Positions 37,275 through 47,987 of a stretch of 64,000 bases of DNA are shown piece after piece (position 1 is the stretch's first letter; every line of letters starts with the position of its first letter). Position numbers and translations under genes: made by a program. The notes under the pieces are model-generated. The model was not told the DNA's origin, ran no database searches, and saw only the letters and a list, made by a program, of their open reading frames with translations. Source of the stretch: Neisseriaceae bacterium (lineage in GTDB: Bacteria > Pseudomonadota > Gammaproteobacteria > Burkholderiales > Chromobacteriaceae); NCBI GenBank assembly GCA_027489245.1, contig JAIYAC010000010.1, forward strand, positions 1-64,000. Direction: 5' to 3'.

Positions 37275-38135
37275 TCAGGACCCTGTCAAGTCTGCAAGCG
37301 ATTTGGTTGTCATGAGTAGGTGCTCCAGATAGCTGTTGCGTGGTGCGCTCTGGTCGGGCGCGTGCCAGCGCGGCAGCATGTCGGCCAGCTGGTTATAGGC
37401 CAGCGCGGCCTCGCATTCGGCAAAGGCTTCTACCGTGGGGCGGCGCAGGGTCTGGCTTTTGCGCACGGTACTGTCAGCCGGAACAAAGCCTACCCAGCGT
37501 AGCGCTACCGACAGGTAGTCGCCGGCCACGCTGTTGAGGCGGTTGAACACGGCCTGAGCTTCTTCAAAGTCCTGTGCGCGGTTGACCAGAATGTTAAACC
37601 GGCGCCGGGCATAGTCTGCGGCCAACCTTTTCAGGCTGGCGTAGCCTTGGGTCAGGCTGTCGGCATCCGGGCTCAGTACCAGTACCAGATTATCGGCGAT
37701 ACAGGCGGGGGCCGGGTCGTCACCGATATTGGGGCAATCAATCAGCAGCACGCTGCTGTCGGCTTCGACCGAGGCAAACTCGTGCGCCAGCCGGCGCCAT
37801 AGCCGTGGCGACAGGCGGGTGCGCTCTTCGCTACTGGCGGCCAGGTTGATCAGGTTCAGCCCGTAGCGGTTGGCCACCATCAGTTCGTTGATGCCGCCCA
37901 GGCTAATGGCCAGGCTGGCAAAGGTGCCGGTGGCAGGCAGGCCCAGGCGGCGTGCCTGCTGGTGGCCCGGCTGGTGTTCTATCAGCAGGGGGCGGCCACC
38001 GCGCAGGGCCAGGCTGGCGGCCAGCTCGCCCACCAGGGTGCTGACGCCGCTGCCTTCGCCGCCGATAAAAGCAAAGCTGGGCGGGTAGCCGGCTTGGGCT
38101 CGCTGCAGGCGCAGGCTGGAGGCTTGATCGCTCAT
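37275..38135 (-). CDS. FlhG/FleN-like MinD-family protein with degenerate P-loop
   Basis: 286 aa, in the normal place of flhG between flhF and fliA. The fold pattern of MinD ATPases is present (SVLLIDCPNIGDDP for the Walker B region, NLVLVLSPDADSLTQGYASLKRL, FNILVNRAQDFEEA, VGFVPADSTVRKSQTLRRPTVEAF). The N-terminal deviant Walker A, normally KGGVGKT, reads GGEGSGVSTL here. Both the signature Lys and the P-loop Lys are lost. FlhG normally counters FlhF to limit flagellar number. This copy may not hydrolyse ATP, or may act only as a binding partner. Confidence 0.85.
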   Translation of the reverse strand: MSDQASSLRLQRAQAGYPPSFAFIGGEGSGVSTLVGELAASLALRGGRPLLIEHQPGHQQARRLGLPATGTFASLAISLGGINELMVANRYGLNLINLAASSEERTRLSPRLWRRLAHEFASVEADSSVLLIDCPNIGDDPAPACIADNLVLVLSPDADSLTQGYASLKRLAADYARRRFNILVNRAQDFEEAQAVFNRLNSVAGDYLSVALRWVGFVPADSTVRKSQTLRRPTVEAFAECEAALAYNQLADMLPRWHAPDQSAPRNSYLEHLLMTTKSLADLTGS

Positions 38136-38137
38136 GT

Positions 38138-39592
<1,455 letters not shown>

Positions 39593-39595
39593 CTA

Positions 39596-41680
39596 TTAGC
39601 CTTTGCTCCCCCCAATCACCGCAATTATACGAATGGATTTGCTGTCTGGAATCTCATTATGCGAAATCACGCGCAGTTGTGGCAGTGCCCTGCGCAGAAA
39701 GCGTGCCAGTAGTGGTCGCAAACCCGGCGGTGTAAGCAAGACTGGATTGTAACCCTGATTTTCAACATTTTCTGTTTGCTGTGCGGCGTTGGCCAATAGA
39801 TTCTCTGCAAGACCCGGTTCCAGCCCGCCACCAGCCTTGCTATTGACCGCTTGCAGCAGGATACCTTCCAGCGAGGGCTCCAGCGTCATCAGGGGCAATT
39901 CCTGCTCGCCGGGGAACAGCTGTTGCACGATGGCACGCGATAGTGCGGTACGTACGGCGCTGGTCAGCTCGTCGATATCCTGGGTGATGGCGATGTGGTC
40001 GGCCAGCGTTTCGATAATGGTGCGGAAGTCGCGCAGGTTGATGCCGTCGGTCAGCAGCTGCTGCAAGACTTTTTGCAGCACGCCCACCGGTACCACTTTC
40101 GGTACCAGATCTTCGATGAGTTTCGGTGCTTCTTTGGCCACGTGGTCGATCAGGGCTTGTACTTCTTCGCGGCCCAGCAGCTCGGCAGCGTGCGATTGCA
40201 GCAAGTTGGAAATATGCGTGGCCACCACGGTGCTGGCGTCCACCACGGTGTAGCCCATGTTCTGGGCTTCGTCACGGCGGCCGGCTTCTATCCATACCGC
40301 AGGCAGGCCAAAGGCCGGGTCGGTGGTGGCCATGCCTTGCAGCTCGCCGCTGACCTGGCCCGGGTTGATGGCCAGAAACTGGCCGATGTACGCCTCGCCG
40401 GTGCCGATTTCTACGCCTTTGAGCAAGATGCGGTAAGCGTTGGGGCGAATTTCCAGGTTGTCGCGAATGTGCACGGCGGGCACAAGAAAGCCCAGCTCCT
40501 GTGCCATTTTTTTGCGGATGCCACGAATACGCCGTAACAGCTCGCCATCCTGGTCGCGGTCTACCAGTGGTATCAGGCGGTAGCCTACCTCCAGCCCCAG
40601 GGCGTCTACGGCTTGCACGTCTTTCCAGCTGACTTCAGCCAGCGGCTGTTCCATGATGGCTGGCGGCGGTGCAGTGCTGGCGGCAGGCGCGGCGGCTTTT
40701 TGCGTGGCCAGCTTGTCCAGCCACCAGGCGGTACCTGCCAGGGTAGCGGCAATCAGCAGGAAAGCCAGGTGAGGCATATTGGGGATCATGCCCAGCAGGC
40801 CGATGACGGCTGCGGTCAGGTAGAGCACGGTCGGGTTGGCAAACAGCTGGCCTACCAGCTGTTCGGACAGGCCTTGTTCTGTGCCAACCCGCGCTACCAC
40901 CATACCGGCGGCGGTGGAGATAATCAGGGCAGGGATCTGGGCAACCAGGCCATCGCCGATCGTCAGCAGGGTGTAGGTTTCTGCCGCGTCGGCTACCGCC
41001 ATATCGTGCTGCAGGATGCCGATGATCAGGCCGCCCACGATGTTGATCACCATGATCAGGATGCCGGCCATGGCATCGCCGCGCACAAACTTGGAAGCAC
41101 CGTCCATGGAACCGAAGAAGTTGGCTTCTTCGGCAATCTTGGCGCGGCGGGTGCGGGCTTCTTCTTCCCCGATCAGGCCGGCGTTCAGGTCGGCGTCGAT
41201 AGCCATCTGCTTGCCGGGCATGGCGTCCAGGGCAAAGCGGGCCGATACTTCGGCGATACGGCCGGCACCTTTGGTGATGACGACAAAGTTGATGATGGTC
41301 AGGATGATGAACACCACGATACCGATGGTGATGTTGTCGCCAATCAGAAAGTGGGCAAACGATTCGATCACCGCACCGGCGGCGGCGGTGCCGTTATGGC
41401 CTTCCAGCAGGATGATACGGCTACTGGCCACGTTCAAGGACAGCCGCAGCAGGGTGGTAATCAGCAGTACGGTAGGAAACGACGAGAATTCCAGCGGTTC
41501 ACGCGTGTTGACGCCCACCATCAGCACAATGATGGAGATCGCAATATTGAATGTGAAAAAGATGTCCAGCAGCAGCGGCGGTAGCGGCAACACCATCATG
41601 GAGAGCACCAGGATGATGAGCACCGGGCCGGCCAGGGTGTTGATGTCGATCTTTTTCAGGAATTCCAGCAGTTTATCCAT
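39596..41680 (-). CDS. flhA: Flagellar type III export apparatus protein FlhA
   Basis: Export gate protein of the flagellar basal body. 694 aa: seven or eight transmembrane helices in the first 330 residues, with NIAISIIVLMVGVNTREPLEFSSFPTVLLITTLLRLSLNVASSRIIL and the FHIPEP region (GRIAEVSARFALDAMPGKQMAIDADLNAGLI). A cytoplasmic domain follows (LEVGYRLIPLVD, LAINPGQVSG, PAVWIEAGRRDEAQNMGYTVVDASTVVATHISNLL). It is followed within 3 bases by flhF. Confidence 0.96.
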   Translation of the reverse strand: MDKLLEFLKKIDINTLAGPVLIILVLSMMVLPLPPLLLDIFFTFNIAISIIVLMVGVNTREPLEFSSFPTVLLITTLLRLSLNVASSRIILLEGHNGTAAAGAVIESFAHFLIGDNITIGIVVFIILTIINFVVITKGAGRIAEVSARFALDAMPGKQMAIDADLNAGLIGEEEARTRRAKIAEEANFFGSMDGASKFVRGDAMAGILIMVINIVGGLIIGILQHDMAVADAAETYTLLTIGDGLVAQIPALIISTAAGMVVARVGTEQGLSEQLVGQLFANPTVLYLTAAVIGLLGMIPNMPHLAFLLIAATLAGTAWWLDKLATQKAAAPAASTAPPPAIMEQPLAEVSWKDVQAVDALGLEVGYRLIPLVDRDQDGELLRRIRGIRKKMAQELGFLVPAVHIRDNLEIRPNAYRILLKGVEIGTGEAYIGQFLAINPGQVSGELQGMATTDPAFGLPAVWIEAGRRDEAQNMGYTVVDASTVVATHISNLLQSHAAELLGREEVQALIDHVAKEAPKLIEDLVPKVVPVGVLQKVLQQLLTDGINLRDFRTIIETLADHIAITQDIDELTSAVRTALSRAIVQQLFPGEQELPLMTLEPSLEGILLQAVNSKAGGGLEPGLAENLLANAAQQTENVENQGYNPVLLTPPGLRPLLARFLRRALPQLRVISHNEIPDSKSIRIIAVIGGSKG

Positions 41681-41695
41681 GCCTTATCAATAGTT

Positions 41696-42853
41696 TCAGG
41701 TGGGCGCAGTATGTTGAGTGTCTTTGGTTTCAGGGTCAAGCTCGGGCGGCACTTCCAGTTTTTCGGGGAAAACCGGTGAAATGCCGCCTTGTTGCTCATA
41801 GTGCTTGAGCTGATGCACATACGCCAGTACCTGGGCGGCGGCGGTGTAGAGTTTGCTGGGTACATCTTCACCCAGCTCCACATTGAAATACAAAGCGCGG
41901 GCAAAGGGCGGGGCCCGTACTACCAGCACTTTGTGTTCGCGCCCTTTCTCGATGATCTTTTCTGCCATCTTTAGCGAGCCCTTGGCAATCAGCTTGGGCG
42001 CAGCCATACCGTCTTCGTAGTGAATGGCCACCGCATAGTGCGTAGGGTTCGTCACGATTACATTGGCCTTGGGGATTTCCTGCATCATGCGCCGTCGCGC
42101 GGCTTCCCGTTGCAGCTGGCGGATACGGCCTTTTACCTCGGGTGAGCCTTCTTGCTCTTTGTATTCCTGTTTGACCTCTTCTTTGGTCATGCGCAGGTTT
42201 TTGGTGTAGTGCCATAGCTGGAAAGGTATATCCAGCAAGACCAGCACCAGCATGGCACCCACCACGATCTGGAAGGTATGCTCCATCAGGCCGATAAGGT
42301 GAATCTGCGCGCGGTCCAACGGCATGCTGACGAGGCCGATCAGGTCGCCGCGCTCGCCCCAGATTACCCAGGTCGCCACCCCGCCGATCAGCAAGCTTTT
42401 CAGTAGCGCCTTCAAGCCTTCGCTAGCGGCCTGGATCGAAAACAGCCGCGCGATGCCGCTGAGCGGGTTCAGTTTGCCAAAGTTCGGCATGATGGCTTTG
42501 GTGGTGAAGTTCCAGCCGCCAATCAGCAAGGGCGTCAGGGCAGCCACCAGGAACAAGCCGCCCAGCAGCGGGGCCATGGCTTGCAGCCCGTCGGCCAGGC
42601 TGGCACGAAATTGCTCCAGGATAATGTCGGTACTCTTGGCGCGTGCGGCGTCAAAGCTTAGCCAATCGTGCATGACTTTCAGCAGGTACTGGTAAATGCT
42701 TTCACCCGTGGCCATCAGCAGGGCCAGCCCGGTCGCGGTAACGGCGAAGGTAGACAGCTCGCGCGAGCGGGGGACGTTACCCTCTTCGCGTGCCTGGTCT
42801 ATCCGTCGCCCCGAGGGGGCTTCTGTTTTATCTTCCTGATCGCTATCGGCCAT
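41696..42853 (-). CDS. flhB: Flagellar export substrate-switch protein FlhB
   Basis: 385 aa. Four membrane helices follow an N-terminal EDKTEAPSGRRIDQAREEGNVPRSREL. The cytoplasmic domain has the autocleavage NPTH motif (VIVTNPTHYAVAIHY, cut between Asn and Pro) and VVRAPPFARALYFNVELGEDVPSKLYTAAAQVLAYVHQL. It begins the flagellar operon flhB-flhA-flhF-flhG-like-fliA-motA-family and is transcribed away from thyA. Confidence 0.96.
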   Translation of the reverse strand: MADSDQEDKTEAPSGRRIDQAREEGNVPRSRELSTFAVTATGLALLMATGESIYQYLLKVMHDWLSFDAARAKSTDIILEQFRASLADGLQAMAPLLGGLFLVAALTPLLIGGWNFTTKAIMPNFGKLNPLSGIARLFSIQAASEGLKALLKSLLIGGVATWVIWGERGDLIGLVSMPLDRAQIHLIGLMEHTFQIVVGAMLVLVLLDIPFQLWHYTKNLRMTKEEVKQEYKEQEGSPEVKGRIRQLQREAARRRMMQEIPKANVIVTNPTHYAVAIHYEDGMAAPKLIAKGSLKMAEKIIEKGREHKVLVVRAPPFARALYFNVELGEDVPSKLYTAAAQVLAYVHQLKHYEQQGGISPVFPEKLEVPPELDPETKDTQHTAPT

Positions 42854-42934
42854 GGTGCAGCGGCGTATCGGCTGAGTGGGTCAAGCGGGCATGTTAGCGG
42901 ATTGGCGCGTAGCTTGCTCTGACTTGCTGCAAGG

Positions 42935-42963
42935 TTGGCCGCATTGCAGGCCATGTGTAGAAT
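42935..42963 (+). promoter_or_regulatory. Candidate sigma-70 promoter of thyA, overlapping the abundant 10-mer
   Basis: TTGGCC (42935-42940) and TAGAAT (42958-42963) are 17 bases apart, upstream of thyA. The -35 hexamer lies inside a copy of the 10-mer (AAGGTTGGCCGCA context). A 13-bp near-palindrome AAGGTTTAACCTT follows at 42967-42979. Confidence 0.45.
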
Positions 42964-42995
42964 GTTAAGGTTTAACCTTTCTTTTTATCTATGCC

Positions 42996-43790
42996 ATGAA
43001 ACAGTACCTCGATCTGATGCGCCATGTGCTGGAGCACGGCACCGACAAGTCCGACCGCACCGGTACTGGAACCCGCTCGGTCTTCGGCTACCAGATGCGC
43101 TTTGACCTGGCCGACGGCTTTCCGCTGGTGACCACCAAAAAATGCCACCTGCGCTCCATCATTCACGAGCTGTTGTGGTTTTTGTCCGGCGATACCAATA
43201 TCCGCTACCTGCAGGAAAACGGCGTGCGCATCTGGGACGAGTGGGCCGACGAAAACGGTGACCTGGGCCCGGTATATGGCTACCAGTGGCGCAGCTGGCC
43301 GGCGCCCGATGGCCGCCATATCGACCAGATCAGCAAGGTGCTGGACATGATCCGCCGCAATCCGGACTCGCGCCGGCTGATGGTGTCGGCGTGGAACCCG
43401 GCGCTGGTGGACGAGATGGCGCTGCCGCCTTGCCACAGCCTGTTCCAGTTCTACGTGGCCGACGGCAAGCTGTCGTGCCAGCTGTACCAGCGTTCGGCCG
43501 ATATTTTCCTGGGGGTGCCGTTCAATATTGCCAGCTATGCCTTGCTGACCATGATGGTGGCCCAGGTCTGCGGCCTGCAGCCTGGCGAGTTCATCCACAC
43601 CCTGGGCGATGCCCACCTGTACAGCAACCACCTGGAACAGACCCGCCTGCAGCTCACACGTGAACCGCGTGCACTGCCCGTGATGCGTATCAACCCGGCG
43701 GTGACCGACCTGTTTGCCTTCAAGTTTGAGGACTTCACGCTGGAAGGCTACGACCCGCACCCGCATATCAAGGCCGAGGTGGCCGTATGA
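42996..43790 (+). CDS. thyA: Thymidylate synthase
   Basis: dUMP + methylene-THF -> dTMP + DHF. 264 aa, identical in length to E. coli ThyA. The N-terminal [38 protein letters not shown], the catalytic Cys in [34 protein letters not shown] and the C-terminal AEVAV are present. It overlaps folA by 4 bp (ATGA), which couples dTMP synthesis to dihydrofolate recycling. Confidence 0.97.
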   Translation: MKQYLDLMRHVLEHGTDKSDRTGTGTRSVFGYQMRFDLADGFPLVTTKKCHLRSIIHELLWFLSGDTNIRYLQENGVRIWDEWADENGDLGPVYGYQWRSWPAPDGRHIDQISKVLDMIRRNPDSRRLMVSAWNPALVDEMALPPCHSLFQFYVADGKLSCQLYQRSADIFLGVPFNIASYALLTMMVAQVCGLQPGEFIHTLGDAHLYSNHLEQTRLQLTREPRALPVMRINPAVTDLFAFKFEDFTLEGYDPHPHIKAEVAV

Positions 43791-44287
43791 GCCCGCGCAT
43801 TACGCTGGTAGCCGCCATGGCGCGTGGCAATATAATAGGTGTCGATAACACCTTGCCATGGCACCTGCCGGAAGACCTGAAGCATTTCAAGGCCGTGACC
43901 CTGGGCAAGCCGGTGATCATGGGGCGCAAGACGTTTGATTCGATTGGCCGCCCTTTGCCGGGCAGGCTCAATATTGTGGTCAGCCGCCAGGCAGACTGGC
44001 AGCACGATGGCGTCACGGTAGCGCACTCGCTGCCGGAGGCCCTGGCACAGGCAGGCGACGCGCCCGAGGTGTGCATCATTGGCGGTGCCAATCTGTACGC
44101 GCAGGCGCTACCGCTGGCGCATGCCATGGCGCTGACACATATCGAGCTGGATGTGGCGGGGGACGCCTGTTTTCCTGCATGGGTGCCCGGCGAGTGGGCT
44201 GTCACCCTGCATGAGCCCCAGACCGGTGCCGGTGGTCTGCAGTACCGTTTTGCCGACTACCAGAGGCTGGCCCAGCCAGCGGCCTAG
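43787..44287 (+). CDS. folA: Dihydrofolate reductase
   Basis: Reduces dihydrofolate to tetrahydrofolate with NADPH. 166 aa with [56 protein letters not shown] (substrate Glu/Asp in LPEDL) and [14 protein letters not shown]. The start overlaps thyA. Chromosomal type, the target of trimethoprim; no unusual residues noticed by eye. Ended by a bidirectional terminator. Confidence 0.96.
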   Translation: MSPRITLVAAMARGNIIGVDNTLPWHLPEDLKHFKAVTLGKPVIMGRKTFDSIGRPLPGRLNIVVSRQADWQHDGVTVAHSLPEALAQAGDAPEVCIIGGANLYAQALPLAHAMALTHIELDVAGDACFPAWVPGEWAVTLHEPQTGAGGLQYRFADYQRLAQPAA

Positions 44288-44309
44288 CCGGGCGAAAAGC
44301 AAGAAAAAA

Positions 44310-44332
44310 GGGAGGCTGCGGCCTCCCTTTTT
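44310..44332. terminator. Bidirectional terminator between folA and the GntR gene
   Basis: GGGAGGC and GCCTCCC form a stem with loop TGCG, flanked by A6 (left) and T5 (right). It serves convergent genes. Confidence 0.92.
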
Positions 44333-44353
44333 CATGGTGCGTACGCCTCAGGT

Positions 44354-45016
44354 TTACTGGGCGAGTGCCTCGGCCGATGCCTGGGCCAGCAGGCTGTAGG
44401 CGCTGCCGAACTCGGGCACCATCTGGCGGATGGCGGCCTGGTCGCGGGCGATGATGGCTTTGAGCAGGCTGTCCAGAAAAGCGTGGGTGCGGTCCAGCTG
44501 GCCTTTGCCGGCCCGCAGGATGGCGTACAGGCTGCGTTGTGCCTGGGGTAGCAGGTCGAACAGCGTTTGCTGGGTGTAGCGGTTGCCGGCGTGCTGGTAC
44601 AGCAGGCTGAGGAAATTGACCCCGCTGTAGTAGAAGGCTTCGGTATCGCCTTTGCGGTGCTGTTCGCCCAGCTCGGTCATGATTTCGATGAAACCTGCCA
44701 GATCGTCGTTTTGCCAGTGTTGCGATAGCTGCACGGCCACTTGTTCCAGCAGCAGAAACCATAGCTCGAACAGCTCGCGCACATCGTCACGGTTGATGCT
44801 GGACACAATCGCGCCACGGCGCGGGTAAATATCTACCAGGTGGCGGCGCTGCAGGATCAGCAGTGCTTCGCGCACGGAGCCGCGGCTGACATCCAGCTCG
44901 GCGGCAATGCGCAGCTCCTGCACGCGGGCACCGGGGGCGATGTCGCCAGAGACGATCTTGTTGCCCAGATACTGCGCAATTTGTTCGGTGAGTGAATCGT
45001 TAGCCTTGAAGCTCAA
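44354..45016 (-). CDS. GntR-family transcriptional regulator (FCD type)
   Basis: 220 aa. A winged helix-turn-helix at residues 10-70 (SLTEQIAQYLGNKIVSGDIAPGARVQELRIAAELDVSRGSVREALLILQRRHLVDIYPRRGAIV) is followed by an all-helical FCD-like ligand domain. I chose a TTG start at 45014-45016 because it is preceded at 5 bases by a perfect AGGAGG. The longer in-frame ATG start at 45088 has no such site and would add 24 residues of spacer. A palindrome ATTGTCCGGCAAT at 45052-45064 in its upstream region could be its own operator. Target genes unknown. Confidence 0.82.
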   Translation of the reverse strand: MSFKANDSLTEQIAQYLGNKIVSGDIAPGARVQELRIAAELDVSRGSVREALLILQRRHLVDIYPRRGAIVSSINRDDVRELFELWFLLLEQVAVQLSQHWQNDDLAGFIEIMTELGEQHRKGDTEAFYYSGVNFLSLLYQHAGNRYTQQTLFDLLPQAQRSLYAILRAGKGQLDRTHAFLDSLLKAIIARDQAAIRQMVPEFGSAYSLLAQASAEALAQ

Positions 45017-45051
45017 GTTGGCCTCCTGGTGGGGACTTATCGTTGTTTTAT

Positions 45052-45064
45052 ATTGTCCGGCAAT
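45052..45064. promoter_or_regulatory. Candidate operator upstream of the GntR gene
   Basis: ATTGTCCGGCAAT is an inverted repeat (ATTG.....CAAT) 36 bases before the TTG start of the regulator. Palindromes of this size are typical GntR/FCD operators; autoregulation is inferred. Confidence 0.4.
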
Positions 45065-45194
45065 CGGACTTTCGACAGATTCTAGCATTGCAGGGCCTGG
45101 CCGGGCTATGTAGCCGCCGCCTGTACGTTTCGGCAGCTGCGCTGGCAAGTGTTGTGTAAAGCCATCATTGCACAGCAAAAAATGGTAGCGGGGC

Positions 45195-45224
45195 TTGTGA
45201 TAAGCCAGGGAAAACCCGTACTAT
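45195..45224 (+). promoter_or_regulatory. Candidate sigma-70 promoter of the 6S-like RNA
   Basis: TTGTGA and TACTAT are separated by 18 bases, giving an expected transcription start near 45231. The terminator lies about 180 bases downstream and there is no open reading frame with a ribosome-binding site between. Confidence 0.55.
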
Positions 45225-45230
45225 TCAAAC

Positions 45231-45411
45231 GCTTGTTTAAGCAAGGCCGCGCGAGGAGATTCAGGGGCTAACACCACAATGTGGCTCGCAAGGTTTTTGT
45301 TTGGACAGCTGCTTCAAGAGTAATAGTGAATGCTATTGCGTGTTCCTTTGGGAACCTTGCAGGTACGACACGGGTGTTTGCCTCTCCCATTGCGGGAGAG
45401 GCATTTTTTTT
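45231..45411 (+). ncRNA. ssrS: Small RNA, probably 6S RNA
   Basis: The segment between a good promoter and a strong terminator is about 180 nt, the usual 6S length. Shared local sequence with enterobacterial 6S includes ACCACA...TGTGG (45271-45283) after a GGGGCT stretch. A CGCAAGG/CCTTGC pairing could enclose a large central bubble, and TTCCTTTGGGAACC resembles the 6S 3' hairpin region. 6S RNA binds the sigma-70 holoenzyme in stationary phase. The closing stem is not perfect by eye, so another sRNA is possible. Confidence 0.5.
45380..45411 (+). terminator. Terminator of the 6S-like RNA
   Basis: GCCTCTCCC and GGGAGAGGC form a 9-bp stem with a 5-base loop, followed by A and T8. A strong intrinsic terminator. 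Confidence 0.92.
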
Positions 45412-45445
45412 GCCTGTCGCAGGCTATTGGATGGCTTATCCAGCG

Positions 45446-45853
45446 TTAGCGCTGCCGTTCGCGTTCGGCGGCCACCAGGTCGGATAGCAGGATATTCAGT
45501 GCGTCAGTAGACATGCGCAGTTCCAGCAGCGACATGCCCAGCGACACGATCAGCAGCAGCAGGCTGACGCCAAAGATGTACTGCGCCGACTGCGGCCAAC
45601 CTGTGTAGATCATGAACATGGCCACCACGCACAGAAACAGGCTGCCTACGCCCAGGCTTTGCATGCCTTTGATGAGCGCAATGCGGCGGCGCAGGTTGCC
45701 GATTTGCTGCACCAGCTTGTCGCTGGGCTGTTGCTGGTAATCGTCGTACAGGCCGCGAATGATGCCCGCCAGCGCCAGGTAGCGGTTGGTATACGCCAGC
45801 AGCAGCAGGGAAATGGCGGGAAACAGCAGGGCGGGTGTGGTGAGGTTCAGCAT
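45446..45853 (-). CDS. DUF2721 membrane protein
   Basis: 135 aa. Family features: an N-terminal helix with PALLFPAISLLLLAYTNRYLALAGIIRGLYDDY, a basic loop with QQIGNLRRRIALIKGMQSLG, then two adjacent helices (SLFLCVVAMFMIYTG and YIFGVSLLLLIVSLGMSLLELRMS). The C-terminus is LNILLSDLVAAERERQR. Function unknown. It lies 2 bases downstream of the L,D-transpeptidase gene, so probably in the same transcript. Confidence 0.85.
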   Translation of the reverse strand: MLNLTTPALLFPAISLLLLAYTNRYLALAGIIRGLYDDYQQQPSDKLVQQIGNLRRRIALIKGMQSLGVGSLFLCVVAMFMIYTGWPQSAQYIFGVSLLLLIVSLGMSLLELRMSTDALNILLSDLVAAERERQR

Positions 45854-45855
45854 GG

Positions 45856-47276
<1,421 letters not shown>

Positions 47277-47975
47277 TCAGGCCAGACGGCGGGTGGCGAT
47301 CAGGTAGTTCACATCGGTGTCGCTGCCCAGGCTGTAAATGCGCGTGAGCGGGTTGTAGCTCATGCCTGACAGGGTGTCGATGCCCAGGCCGGCGTTGCGT
47401 GCCATGCGCGACAGCTCGGACGGCTTCAGGAAGCGTCCGTACTCATGCGTGCCCTTGGGTAGCATGTTCAGCACGTATTCCGCGGCCAGCACCGCCAGCA
47501 GGTAGGACTTGGCGTTGCGGTTCAGGGTAGAGAAAAACACCCAGCCGCCCGGCTTCACCAGCTGCGCGCAGGCGCGTACCACGCTTTGCGGGTCCGGCAC
47601 GTGTTCCAGCATTTCCATGCAGGTCACCACGTCAAAGCTGCCGGGGGCTTCGGCGGCCAGCTCTTCTACCGGTACGCAGCGGTAGCTCACGCTCACGCCG
47701 CTTTCCAGGCCGTGCAGCTGCGCCACTTTCAGCGATTTTTTCGCCAGGTCGATGCCGGTGACGCTGGCACCGCGTGCCGCCATGCTCTCGGCCAGAATGC
47801 CGCCGCCGCAGCCTACGTCCAGCACGGTTTTACCGGCCAGGCCGGCGTGGCTGTCGATAAAGTCCAGGCGCAGCGGGTTGATCTCGTGCAGCGGTTTGAA
47901 CTCGCTGTCCATGTCCCACCACTTGTGGGCTATCTGGCTGAATTTATCCAGCTCCAGTTCGTCTACATTGCTCAT
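47277..47975 (-). CDS. ubiG: Bifunctional ubiquinone methyltransferase UbiG
   Basis: Methylates two O-positions in ubiquinone synthesis with SAM. 232 aa with [38 protein letters not shown], the SAM motif [16 protein letters not shown] and [11 protein letters not shown], followed by [40 protein letters not shown]. These are specific for UbiG. It follows the deaminase gene by 12 bp, probably the same operon. Confidence 0.95.
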   Translation of the reverse strand: MSNVDELELDKFSQIAHKWWDMDSEFKPLHEINPLRLDFIDSHAGLAGKTVLDVGCGGGILAESMAARGASVTGIDLAKKSLKVAQLHGLESGVSVSYRCVPVEELAAEAPGSFDVVTCMEMLEHVPDPQSVVRACAQLVKPGGWVFFSTLNRNAKSYLLAVLAAEYVLNMLPKGTHEYGRFLKPSELSRMARNAGLGIDTLSGMSYNPLTRIYSLGSDTDVNYLIATRRLA

Positions 47976-47987
47976 TTCGTGTCCTGC

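Noticed and set aside
45281..45487. 68-codon frame across the small RNA region
   Set aside because: It runs through the strong terminator at 45380-45411, and its start has no ribosome-binding site; a non-coding RNA explains the segment better.
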